Source of the DNA: Mariniblastus sp.
GTDB taxonomy: Bacteria > Planctomycetota > Planctomycetia > Pirellulales > Pirellulaceae
Length of the DNA: 64,000 bases
NCBI GenBank assembly: GCA_029251085.1
Contig: JAQXDZ010000014.1
Coordinates: 26,353 to 90,352, forward strand
Direction: 5' to 3'
The notes under the pieces were generated by a model. The model was not told the DNA's origin, did not search any database, and was given only the letters and a program-made list of their open reading frames with translations. Positions 9,960 to 17,523 of this stretch are shown here, one piece after another. A program made the position numbers and the translations under genes. Positions within the stretch are counted from its first letter, which is position 1; each line of letters begins with the position of its first letter.

Positions 9960-10093
9960 GTCGAGCTCAGTCTTTCCTGCTGACTAATCAAACCAGATTA
10001 CGAGCTTCATTGTAGACTTTAAATTCAGCAAACCCTACCTGTTTAAAGCTAGATTTCAGCTTTGTAAACTTAGGACAGTATATTTTAGACTTA

Positions 10094-10111
10094 TCGATGC
10101 CGGTTGTGCCC
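10094..10111 (-). promoter_or_regulatory. Possible weak sigma-54-like promoter upstream of the kinase
   Basis: On the minus strand the sequence reads TTGGCAC, five bases, then GGGCA. The GG and GC doublets are separated by ten bases, as in -24/-12 promoters, but the -12 element has GGGC instead of TTGC. It is embedded in an 11-bp tandem duplication, so the match may be chance. It would start a transcript with a leader of roughly 130 nt before the kinase start at 9959. The coordinates are approximate. Confidence 0.2.
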
Positions 10112-10121
10112 CGGTTGTGCC
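10100..10121. repeat. Tandem 11-bp duplication
   Basis: Two perfect adjacent copies of CCGGTTGTGCC lie in the divergent intergenic region between the kinase (minus) and the GGQ protein (plus). A looser third copy (CCCGGTCATGCC) follows near 10152. The function is unknown. It may be slippage, or an operator with direct repeats. Confidence 0.8.
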
Positions 10122-10251
10122 AAATCCAAGTTTTCAAAACCGCCCTTCGCCCGGTCATGCCCTAAACTGCTAAAGACTTCCTCAACAAGCTGTACGGCTC
10201 AGCGAAACTCGTCTTCAACGCCAACTATTAATTATCGAGCGTATAAATAAC

Positions 10252-10758
10252 GTGTCCCAACATCCCGCAAGCCAATCTGATCTATTGCTGCTCAAAGATT
10301 GCTCGGTGAAACGAACTCGGGCGAGCGGCCCAGGTGGGCAACATCGAAACAAAGTTGAAACCGCAATCGTAATAACACACATTCCCACCGGGATAATTGG
10401 CCAGGCCAGCGAGGCAAGAAGTCAAAATCAAAACAAAACAATGGCGATCGGGAGACTAAAAACCAATCTCGCAGTTGCATTTCGAATTGAAAAAACCAGA
10501 AAATCAGCGGCGAGCGAACAGTGGAACTCTCGGTTAAAGAACAAGAAAATTGAGGTCAGCCACAAGCACCCTGATTTTCCGGCTTTACTTGCCGAAGCAC
10601 TCGATTTCCTACAATTTGAAGAATTTAACCCGGCCGCTGCAGCAAAGACCCTTGGTTGCTCTACCTCTCAGCTCGTCAAATTCATCAAGCGGAACTCTCA
10701 AGCCATTGCGATGGTGAACACGCAACGCAGGTCGCTTGGCCTTAAGAAAATCTCATAA
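10252..10758 (+). CDS. Release-factor-like GGQ protein
   Basis: Protein of 168 aa starting at GTG. Residues 22-50 carry the class I release factor catalytic motif (RASGPGGQHRNKVETAI, with GGQ at 28-30), the tripeptide that triggers peptidyl-tRNA hydrolysis in the ribosome. The stop-codon-recognition domain of RF1/RF2 is absent, as in ArfB/YaeJ and Pth4 type rescue proteins. The C-terminal part differs from ArfB: residues about 110-168 contain an acidic helical stretch and an HTH-like segment (AAAKTLGCSTSQLVKFIK), then a basic tail. It is most likely a ribosome-rescue or release-factor-homologue hydrolase. Its flanks offer no partner. Confidence 0.85.
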   Translation: MSQHPASQSDLLLLKDCSVKRTRASGPGGQHRNKVETAIVITHIPTGIIGQASEARSQNQNKTMAIGRLKTNLAVAFRIEKTRKSAASEQWNSRLKNKKIEVSHKHPDFPALLAEALDFLQFEEFNPAAAAKTLGCSTSQLVKFIKRNSQAIAMVNTQRRSLGLKKIS

Positions 10759-11049
10759 AGCAGGTGCTGGATAGCATGTTCAGCCAAACTGGCAGCCGAA
10801 CTGATGCAGTTTTGGCCATCAAACCCAAAAATTTCACGGTTACAAACGCATATTTTTCATTTTCGTCCCGCTGACAAGCATCTTATGTAGTATCTTTCCA
10901 TGAAACACAAATAGAAATTTTGTCAGACCGGAAACGTCGCTTACCTGAAATTAACAGCAAAACACGCTGTTTTAGCTGAGCAGTACCAACGTCGATGAAA
11001 AGTGAGTCTTTCGCCGCCTCGAATTTGCACCCAGGCAATCAAGTGAAAT
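10759..11049 (+). other. Gene-free stretch upstream of the sigma-54 promoter
   Basis: No convincing reading frame. It contains an AT-rich segment (about 10850-10925), an inverted repeat at 10956-10977 described separately, and two copies of ACGTCG (near 10934 and 10990). It probably serves as the upstream control region for the promoter at 11051. Confidence 0.6.
10956..10977. promoter_or_regulatory. Palindrome, possible enhancer-binding-protein site
   Basis: The core AAAACA-CGC-TGTTTT is a perfect inverted repeat, and AGC/AGCT flanks extend it with one unpaired base. Its centre lies about 111 bp upstream of the transcription start predicted from the sigma-54 promoter. This is within the usual range (roughly -80 to -150) for the upstream activating sequences of AAA+ enhancer-binding proteins. 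Function is inferred from position and symmetry only. Confidence 0.45.
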
Positions 11050-11050
11050 T

Positions 11051-11066
11051 TGGCACACAGATTGCT
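11051..11066 (+). promoter_or_regulatory. Consensus sigma-54 (-24/-12) promoter
   Basis: TGGCAC (11051-11056), five bases, then TTGCT (11062-11066), preceded by T, matches the RpoN promoter consensus TGGCAC-N5-TTGCW at every defined position. The GG and GC doublets have the required ten-base spacing. The predicted start is near 11077. It lies in an intergenic region on the plus strand with a symmetric site about 110 bp upstream. The rpoN gene itself is in this window (52110-53615). Confidence 0.85.
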
Positions 11067-11076
11067 TAACTAAGAA

Positions 11077-11178
11077 TTGGAAGTGGTTCGCCAAGAGTTG
11101 TTTAACTCCTACTTTTGGCGAAAAGAGACGAGGCAGTGCCTAGACTGCTCACTTTTTAGAGCAGTCTAGGCCATTTTT
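11077..11178 (+). ncRNA. Candidate sigma-54-dependent small RNA
   Basis: The region from the predicted start (about 11077) to the T-run is about 100 nt. It folds into two parts. The 5' hairpin pairs TTCGCCAA (11087-11094) with TTGGCGAA (11115-11122) and holds an inner stem GAGTT (11095-11099) with AACTC (11104-11108). A purine-rich single-stranded linker (11123-11137) follows, then the terminator hairpin. No ATG lies in the interval. It could be a trans-acting sRNA, or a leader whose terminator attenuates the DUF1549/DUF1501 genes that start 230 bp further on. No known RNA family was recognised. Confidence 0.58.
11138..11178 (+). terminator. Strong intrinsic terminator
   Basis: A perfect 13-bp stem pairs 11138-11150 with 11159-11171 around an 8-nt loop, and is followed directly by CA and a run of five T. 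It is too far (about 380 bp) from the stop of the GGQ gene to be that gene's obvious terminator. It lies about 60 nt after the predicted sigma-54 start. Confidence 0.85.
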
Positions 11179-11405
11179 CTGGGATTTTGAGGCCGAGCAG
11201 CGGAAGTGAGAACCAAAAGGCCTCCCCAAGTTGTTCGATTTTAATACAACAGAATGATACAACTGTGCAGTTTTGAAACACTCAAGTTGTGTCCCAAACA
11301 GACCTTAGTCTAAAATAATTTAAGATTTTCAGCGACGATAGCCGCAGTAAAGAACAGCGGACCGTTTCTGACCGTGCAACTCAAAACCACCACCAGGGAC
11401 AATCA
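11179..11405 (+). other. Leader region before the DUF1549 gene
   Basis: No reading frame. GAGGCC and GGCCTC (about 11188-11222) can pair around a long loop. CAAGTTGT occurs twice (near 11230 and 11283). A purine-rich AGGGACA just before the start at 11406 is a plausible ribosome binding site. A separate promoter for the downstream genes is likely here but could not be placed confidently. Confidence 0.4.
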
Positions 11406-13112
11406 ATGGGCAAGCAGTTCAAGATGAACAATTCGGTAACCGCAGCAAGCTTGTTTTGTTCTGCAGTTTTGATTCTCGGCTTTGCTACAAACTCGTCCGC
11501 TCAAACTTCTCCAGTTTCTCTTCGGACGCCCAGCAACTCGGACACAGATTCCACTGTGTTGCAAATCAATAAATTGGTTGAGCAGATCTGGACGGACTAT
11601 GAACTAAAGCCGTCAAGAGAAGCAACCGACGGCGAATGGTGCCGACGGGTTTACCTCGACATTATCGGTCGCGTTCCTTCCTACGAAGAAGCGACAGAGT
11701 TCATGGAATCTCGCGATTCCGATAAGAAGAAAAAGCTAGTCGAAAAACTTCTTTACGACGACGGCTATACAGAGGAATTTGCCAGGAACTGGACAACGGT
11801 TTGGACTAACCTGCTAATTGGGCGGACAGGCGGAAACGACAACAACTCGATGATTAGTCGTCCCGGAATGCAAAAGTATTTGCGGGACTCATTTGCTCGC
11901 GAGAAGTCCTACGACAAGATGGTTTACGAGTTGGTCACGGCAACAGGTTCTACGACGCCTGGCGATGAGAAATTCAACGGTGCCACCAACTTCCTGATTG
12001 ACAAAGTGAATGAAGAGAAAGCTTCGCTTGCGACAGCGGCAACGACCAAAATTTTTCTTGGTCTGCAGGTTCAGTGCACACAATGTCACAACCACCCGTT
12101 TAACGATTGGAAACAACAAAAGTACTGGGAGATGAATGCGTTCTTTCGTCAGGTTCGAGCTTATCCAGGCGGAGCCCGTCCGAGAGATGGCGGAGTCGCT
12201 CAACTTGCCGACCAGGATTTCCGAGGAGAAAGCCAAGGCAAGTCAGAGATATTTTTCGAAATGCGAAACGGCCTCAGCAAGGTAGCCTACCCAGTCTTTG
12301 TCGACGGCAGCGAAATCGAACAAAGCGGATTGGTCAACGTCGTTAATCGGCGCGAAGAACTCGCCAAGATGATGGTCGCGTCTCCTTTCATGACTCGTTC
12401 GATCGTGAACCGCATGTGGGCTCACTTCCTTGGCTATGGGTTCACAGCACCTGTCGATGACCTCGGACCTCACAACATTCCTTCCAATCCGGAATTACTC
12501 GAGTTTCTCTCTGAAGAATTTCGGCGTGCTGAATTCGACCTCCGAAAGCTGATCTCTTGGGTCGCTTTGAGCAAACCTTACAGCCTTTCCAGCAAACGGT
12601 CATCGGGTAACCAAAGTGACGACCCGTTACTTGGCGAATCACCCAAGTTTTCACATTTCTACCTTCGTCAAATGGAAGCTGAACAGCTCTACGAATCGAT
12701 GATGGTTGCGACGGAAGCAATTGAACTTCAAGGAAGTTACGAAGAGCGGGAGCGAAAGAAAAACACGTGGCTTGGCCAATTTAACCAAGCATTCGGTACG
12801 GACGAAGGTCAGGAATCGACTAGTTTTAACGGTACGATTCCTCAAGTCTTGATGTTATTCAATGGAGACATGGTCAAACAGGCGATTGATACCAAGAAGG
12901 GAAGTCTGATCGACAACCTTTCAAAATCAGGCAAAAACTACTCGCAATCGGTCGAACAATTGTTCATCGCTGGCCTGACGAGAAAACCAAAGAACGACGA
13001 AAAGAACCTAGCTAAGCAGTTCCTGAAAGCTAGAAACGGAGACCCTAAAGAGGCACTTCGAGACGTGTGGTGGGTAATTCTTAACACCAATGAGTTCATC
13101 TTTAACCACTAA
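11406..13112 (+). CDS. DUF1549/DUF1553 domain protein
   Basis: Protein of 568 aa with an N-terminal signal peptide (hydrophobic core about residues 12-30, cleavage after SSA). The DUF1549 domain (about 45-250) includes WCRRVYLDIIGRVPS and a CxxCH motif, QCTQCHNHPF (about 221-230), that looks haem- or metal-related. DUF1553 follows (about 300-560) with VNRMWAHFLGYG. This family is the planctomycete companion of DUF1501 proteins and is exported. Proposed roles in polymer or sulfated polysaccharide breakdown are not proven. Unlike many homologues it has no N-terminal cytochrome c (PSCyt1) domain. It is co-directional with the DUF1501 gene 103 bp downstream. Confidence 0.95.
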   Translation: MGKQFKMNNSVTAASLFCSAVLILGFATNSSAQTSPVSLRTPSNSDTDSTVLQINKLVEQIWTDYELKPSREATDGEWCRRVYLDIIGRVPSYEEATEFMESRDSDKKKKLVEKLLYDDGYTEEFARNWTTVWTNLLIGRTGGNDNNSMISRPGMQKYLRDSFAREKSYDKMVYELVTATGSTTPGDEKFNGATNFLIDKVNEEKASLATAATTKIFLGLQVQCTQCHNHPFNDWKQQKYWEMNAFFRQVRAYPGGARPRDGGVAQLADQDFRGESQGKSEIFFEMRNGLSKVAYPVFVDGSEIEQSGLVNVVNRREELAKMMVASPFMTRSIVNRMWAHFLGYGFTAPVDDLGPHNIPSNPELLEFLSEEFRRAEFDLRKLISWVALSKPYSLSSKRSSGNQSDDPLLGESPKFSHFYLRQMEAEQLYESMMVATEAIELQGSYEERERKKNTWLGQFNQAFGTDEGQESTSFNGTIPQVLMLFNGDMVKQAIDTKKGSLIDNLSKSGKNYSQSVEQLFIAGLTRKPKNDEKNLAKQFLKARNGDPKEALRDVWWVILNTNEFIFNH

Positions 13113-13215
13113 ACATCCCTCCGGCGAGCCAAAATAGTTTTCTATTGGCTCACCCAACGCCTTTCAACTCGATTAGAATAAGACAGCAACTGATTTTTTC
13201 ACAAAGGACGACGCC

Positions 13216-14484
13216 ATGAACTTCAAAACACCCCAGGGCATGAACCGACGCCACTTCATGCGTCATCTCGCTGGTGCATCCGCCATGACTGGTACCGCAC
13301 TCGCACTGGGCAACACACTCAAGGCAAGCACGAAACAACTCAAGAAAAATAAGAAAGCTGCGATCTTGCTCTGGATGGGAGGCGGCCCCTCAACCATGGA
13401 TATCTGGGATCTTAAACCTGGTTCCAACAACGGCGGCCCGTTCCGACCAATTTCAACTGCCGGAGATGTGCAAATTTGTGAGCACATGCCCATGATGGCA
13501 AAGAACATGGACAAGCTTTCAATCGTGCGTTCCATGAGCACTCGGGAAGCCGATCACATGCGAGGCCGGTACTACATGCACACGGGCTACGTGCCAAATC
13601 CAAACGTGAAGCACCCGGGGTATGGCTCAGTGATTGCCCACGAACTTTCTGCCACACGTGAAGACCTTGAGATTCCACCTTTTGTTTCCGTTGGCGGTAA
13701 CAGTGAAGGTCCTGGATTCCTTGGCATGGCTTGGGCTCCTTTCTCAGTCAATTCGAACGGACAAGTTCGCAATCTAGACATGGGAATCGAACCTGACCGA
13801 CTGACTCAGCGCATGCAGGCTCTTAAGATGATGGAGTCCGGTTTCATCGATTCAAATCGCGGAATTGCCGCTGGCGAGCACGCGAAAGTGCTAAGCAAGA
13901 CCCTTAGTCTAATGACAAGCGAACAGATGAAGGCGTTCAAGGTCATGCAGGAACCTGAAGACGTTCAAGAACGTTACGGACAAACTAATTTCGGACGCGG
14001 ATGTTTGATGGCACGTCGTTTGGTCGAATCGGGCGTGCCTTTCGTTGAGGTTGGTCTTGGCGGTTGGGATAACCACCAAAACATCTTCCAAACTCTCGAA
14101 AACACAAAACTTCCTGAACTTGATCGCGGGATGAGTGCTTTGATGGAAGACTTGGCAGCTCGGGATATGCTCGATGATGTCGCGGTGATCTGGATGGGAG
14201 AATTCAGCCGAACGCCAAGAATTAACGGCAACACTGGACGTGACCACTGGGCGAGAAGCTGGAGTGCAGTCGTCGGAGGAGCGGGAATGAATTCTGGAAT
14301 CGCCGTCGGTGCAACCAACGAAGACGGAACCAGCGTTGTCGGTCCTTCACAGTCTTCAGAAGACTTGATGGCGACAGTCTGCCACTCGCTGGGAATTTCA
14401 CTCGAAACAACCTTCACTAGCCAAAGTGGTCGACCGATGAAAATCGCCAATGGCGGCAAGGTCATCAAAGAACTGGTCTCTTAG
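13216..14484 (+). CDS. DUF1501 domain protein with Tat signal
   Basis: Protein of 422 aa. The N-terminus has a twin-arginine signal (MNRRHFMRHLAG) followed by a hydrophobic stretch ending near residue 34, so it should be exported folded by the Tat system. The body is DUF1501, a sulfatase-like alkaline phosphatase superfamily fold: AILLWMGGGPSTMDIWDLKP near residue 50, GGWDNHQN near 278, and WMGEFSRTPRINGNTGRDHW near 325-345, where His and Asp would bind metal. It forms the usual planctomycete pair with the preceding DUF1549/DUF1553 gene. AAAGGACG upstream is a fair ribosome binding site. The substrate is unknown. Confidence 0.95.
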   Translation: MNFKTPQGMNRRHFMRHLAGASAMTGTALALGNTLKASTKQLKKNKKAAILLWMGGGPSTMDIWDLKPGSNNGGPFRPISTAGDVQICEHMPMMAKNMDKLSIVRSMSTREADHMRGRYYMHTGYVPNPNVKHPGYGSVIAHELSATREDLEIPPFVSVGGNSEGPGFLGMAWAPFSVNSNGQVRNLDMGIEPDRLTQRMQALKMMESGFIDSNRGIAAGEHAKVLSKTLSLMTSEQMKAFKVMQEPEDVQERYGQTNFGRGCLMARRLVESGVPFVEVGLGGWDNHQNIFQTLENTKLPELDRGMSALMEDLAARDMLDDVAVIWMGEFSRTPRINGNTGRDHWARSWSAVVGGAGMNSGIAVGATNEDGTSVVGPSQSSEDLMATVCHSLGISLETTFTSQSGRPMKIANGGKVIKELVS

Positions 14485-14791
14485 AAACAGACGCAGTTTA
14501 AATCGCACGACTAAGGCGATTGAAAAAAGCGATTAGAAAAAGCGAAACAAGCGAGCCTTCGATTCATCGAAGTGCTCGCTTTTTTAATAGAAATTCACTG
14601 CATCCAGCAGCATTCCACTCGTTCTAGAGATGAAATTCAACCCGGTCAATTCACAGCGAACCCCGTAGAACAGCTTCAGCGATTGCTATCAGAAATCAGT
14701 ATAGCCATGGAAGCCACATTTGGCTTACATTTAACGCTTCAATCTCGATTTAGAAACTTGTGCTGGATTCTTAGGAAAGGATGCCTGAATC
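14485..14791 (+). other. Gene-free stretch between DUF1501 and lpxD
   Basis: Contains the terminator at 14549-14585 and otherwise no supported gene. AGGAAAGGA (about 14773-14781) precedes the lpxD start and is a plausible ribosome binding site. The lpxD promoter should lie here but no clear -35/-10 pair stands out. Confidence 0.5.
14549..14585 (+). terminator. Intrinsic terminator after the DUF1501 gene
   Basis: AAGCGAGC pairs with GCTCGCTT, and an inner CTTCGAT/ATCGAAG stem extends the hairpin. A run of six T follows. It lies 65 bp after the DUF1501 stop and ends the DUF1549-DUF1501 transcription unit. Confidence 0.88.
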
Positions 14792-15838
14792 ATGATGCTT
14801 TTAGGCGAACTCACCGAAATTATCGGTGGGCGATTAACGCAGAACCCAGACCTCGAAATTTCCGGGGCAGCATCTATCTCGCGGGCAACAGCGAGCGACA
14901 TTACCTTTGTCTCCAGCCCAAAGTATTACGAAGACTTCTTAAATAGCCCTGCAATTGCAGCGGTTATTGGGTTCGACGCGAATCCCCCCGAAAAGGCCTG
15001 CCTGATCGTGGATGATGTTACCCAAGCTTTTGTCGAGATTGCCGAGCGATTTAAACCAACCGTACAGCGCACTCAGTCTGGCATTAGTGATCAAGCGATC
15101 GTCAGCCCCAAGGCGACGATCCATGAAGAGGCCTGCATCCATCCCGGTGCGGTCATCATGGACAATGTCCAAATTGGATCTGGGACCATCGTTTATCCCA
15201 ATGTCACGATCATGGAAAACTGCATCTTAGGCAAAGATGTTCAGGTCTTTCCCAACTCAGTACTCTACGAAAATACCATCGTCGGCGACCGCTCTATTCT
15301 TCACGCTGGCGTGGTTCTGGGGGCTTTTGGATTTGGCTACCAGTCCAACACAGGTCGTCATGTTCTCTCCGCTCAAATTGGCAATGTAGTCATTGCCGAA
15401 GACGTGGAAATTGGTGCAAACACAACCATTGACCGAGGAACCTATGATTCGACGGTAATTGGTGCAGGCACCAAAATCGATAACTTGGTGATGGTGGGTC
15501 ACAATTGCATGATTGGAGAACATAACTTGCTCTGTTCGCAGGTTGGAATTGCCGGAAGTTGTTCAACTGGTGACTACGTCATTATGGGAGGCCAAGTTGG
15601 ATTGGCCGACCACCTAAATATCGGTTCGCATGTTTCGATCGGTGCAAAATCGGGATTGATGCACGACGTCGAAAGTAACCAGCGAATTTTTGGAATTCCC
15701 GCAAGACCGGCGAGAACGGAAATGCAAATTCAGGCGGTCACTTCTAAACTTCCAGAACTCCGACGAACGGTCAAAAAGCTGTCCAAACAACTTGATCAAC
15801 TAAACGATTCTGAAGACAACGGGTCTCGAGCTGCCTAG
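14792..15838 (+). CDS. lpxD: UDP-3-O-(3-hydroxyacyl)glucosamine N-acyltransferase
   Basis: Protein of 348 aa, the normal LpxD length. It adds the amide-linked hydroxyacyl chain in lipid A synthesis. The N-terminal uridine-binding domain (1 to about 100, starting LGELTEIIGGRL) precedes a left-handed beta-helix of hexapeptide repeats (about 105-290) and a C-terminal helical tail with heptad leucines (about 305-340). The catalytic base is probably His237 in MVGHNCMIGEH. It sits 26 bp upstream of lpxI, so two lipid A genes form an operon. The presence of lpxD and lpxI supports an outer membrane with lipid A in this organism. Confidence 0.97.
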   Translation: MMLLGELTEIIGGRLTQNPDLEISGAASISRATASDITFVSSPKYYEDFLNSPAIAAVIGFDANPPEKACLIVDDVTQAFVEIAERFKPTVQRTQSGISDQAIVSPKATIHEEACIHPGAVIMDNVQIGSGTIVYPNVTIMENCILGKDVQVFPNSVLYENTIVGDRSILHAGVVLGAFGFGYQSNTGRHVLSAQIGNVVIAEDVEIGANTTIDRGTYDSTVIGAGTKIDNLVMVGHNCMIGEHNLLCSQVGIAGSCSTGDYVIMGGQVGLADHLNIGSHVSIGAKSGLMHDVESNQRIFGIPARPARTEMQIQAVTSKLPELRRTVKKLSKQLDQLNDSEDNGSRAA

Positions 15839-15864
15839 CCCTTATCTCCGCGTCAAAATTCCCC

Positions 15865-16767
15865 ATGGCCACTGTCACCCAAGATTCTAATCCAGCTAAC
15901 CTTCCGATCAAAAAAATTGGCTTGGTCGCGGGGTGGGGGCACTTTCCAGTCTGCATCGCACGCACACTGATTGCCCAAGGTTACGAGGTCCACTGCACCG
16001 GCATCAAAGACCATGCCGACCCCGTGTTGAAAGAAATTTGCACGTCTTATCGGGTATTTGGCATGGGACGGATGGGAGCCCAGTGCCGTTTTTTCCGGAA
16101 AGCGGGTGTGGCTCACGCAACCATGGCCGGCAAAATATTTAAAACGCTTCTCTTTCAAAAAAAATCTAGATTGATAACGCACTTCCCGGATCTGGTATTC
16201 TGGCGACACTTCTATCCGATCGTTCTTTCAAAATCGAAAGATCGGCGGGACGACACCCTCCTTGGGACGGTCGTTGATTTGTATAAATCAGAAGGAATCA
16301 CATTTTCCCCCGCAACTGATTTTGCTCCGGAGCTACTGGTGAAAGCAGGGCCACTGACAAAAACCAAACCCAACAACAGTCAATTAAAAGACATTCGTTT
16401 TGGCTGGCAAATGGCCAAAGCGATGGGTGCGTTGGATATTGGGCAAACTGTCGTTGTCAAGAATCAAGCAGTGCTGGCCGTGGAAGCTATCGAAGGAACC
16501 GATCAATGTATTGCTCGAGCTGGTCAACTTTGCGCAGGCGGGTTTACGGTTGTTAAAGTTTCAAAACCTAACCAAGACATGCGTTTCGATGTACCGACCA
16601 TCGGAGTGGGAACCATTGAAACCATTGCTCGCGAGGGAGGACGGGTTCTCGCGATCGAAGCCGATCGTACAATTATACTTGAGGAAAGCGAGACGATTCG
16701 AGCCGCTGAAAAACTCGGAGTCGCCGTATTTGCTTATAATGACACCCTCTTCGACCAAAACAATTGA
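15865..16767 (+). CDS. lpxI: UDP-2,3-diacylglucosamine pyrophosphatase LpxI
   Basis: Protein of 300 aa of the LpxI (DUF1009) family, which cleaves UDP-2,3-diacylglucosamine to lipid X and UMP in bacteria that lack LpxH. The N-terminal domain starts KKIGLVAGWGHFPVCIAR (about residues 16-33). The C-terminal domain contains AVLAVEAIEGTDQCIARAG and the signature RFDVPTIGVGTIE, whose Asp is the catalytic residue described for this family. No signal peptide; a peripheral inner-membrane enzyme. It directly follows lpxD with a 26-bp gap. Confidence 0.96.
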   Translation: MATVTQDSNPANLPIKKIGLVAGWGHFPVCIARTLIAQGYEVHCTGIKDHADPVLKEICTSYRVFGMGRMGAQCRFFRKAGVAHATMAGKIFKTLLFQKKSRLITHFPDLVFWRHFYPIVLSKSKDRRDDTLLGTVVDLYKSEGITFSPATDFAPELLVKAGPLTKTKPNNSQLKDIRFGWQMAKAMGALDIGQTVVVKNQAVLAVEAIEGTDQCIARAGQLCAGGFTVVKVSKPNQDMRFDVPTIGVGTIETIAREGGRVLAIEADRTIILEESETIRAAEKLGVAVFAYNDTLFDQNN

Positions 16768-16795
16768 TCGCACCAACGCAGGCTTACCAGCAACA

Positions 16796-17149
16796 TCATT
16801 TTGCGTCGGCAATGATGGCACCAACTTGCTGATTGAACTGACCGCGAGTTAAAACCTGATCAAAACCCGCTCGACGAGCTTCGTCCAACGACTCTAAATT
16901 GACATGCTGAGCATAACCAATTGTCATCGGGCAAACGGCGTCGGGTAGCCCTCGCACCGCATCGCCCAAAGCGGTGATCTCCAAGCCTGGAGCCTGCAAG
17001 TCCACTATCAACAAATGGGGGCGGACTTCCTGAACCAACGTGATTGCCGCCTCGGCATTAGTCGCAGTTTGCAGAGTGACATCGTTTTGACGAGCATGGG
17101 AACTCGCCGTAGAGGCCATCATCAGATCCGCTGTCAGAAAAATAATCAT
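16796..17149 (-). CDS. Degenerate receiver-domain protein
   Basis: Protein of 117 aa that looks like a stand-alone response regulator receiver domain. The beta3 strand with a phosphoacceptor-like Asp is visible (HLLIVDLQAPGLE), as is the alpha-helical spacing around it. The N-terminal acidic pair is reduced to one Asp (FLTADL), and the usual C-terminal lysine is replaced (VLTRGQF), so normal phosphorylation is doubtful. There is no output domain. It lies on the opposite strand, convergent to lpxI, with no kinase nearby. It may be a phosphorylation-independent protein-interaction module. The reading frame is moderately supported. Confidence 0.62.
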   Translation of the reverse strand: MIIFLTADLMMASTASSHARQNDVTLQTATNAEAAITLVQEVRPHLLIVDLQAPGLEITALGDAVRGLPDAVCPMTIGYAQHVNLESLDEARRAGFDQVLTRGQFNQQVGAIIADAK

Positions 17150-17523
17150 TTGCCCCTCGATGACTTCAGGTCACTTATCGGTTGTGCGCTTCGTCGCTCT
17201 GTTTATGTGCGCCAACCGTCCTGCCATACTGTACACACAAGCCTCGCCAGCTTCATAGACGGCTGCTGGTTACGCGCCGTTAATTTAGAGCAACTTTCGG
17301 ATCCATAAAAAGGACGCGAATAGTAAATCGGGCATATTTTTGCGGAAATTCAAACGAAAGGTGATAGCAAAATTCAATTTGCCACTTCCATTTCCCAGAA
17401 TTTGGAGATTCACCTAAAAATGCCATTGAGACAGCGACTTGCTCCTTGGTACTCTCCGTCGCCGGAAATGACGGTTCAATTTAAGCATAAAAGGCGGATT
17501 TCGCCACGGTCAAGGATGATCTA
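17150..17523. other. Gene-free stretch upstream of the DsbD-alpha-like gene
   Basis: Divergent intergenic region between the receiver protein (minus) and the DsbD-like genes (plus). No reading frame, RNA family or strong hairpin was recognised. It is expected to hold promoters for both sides. AAGGATGATCTA precedes the start at 17524 as a possible ribosome binding site. Confidence 0.5.

Noticed and set aside
14572..14946. Plus-strand 124-aa frame overlapping the lpxD start
   Set aside because: It overlaps lpxD in another frame and shows no domain; lpxD is well supported.
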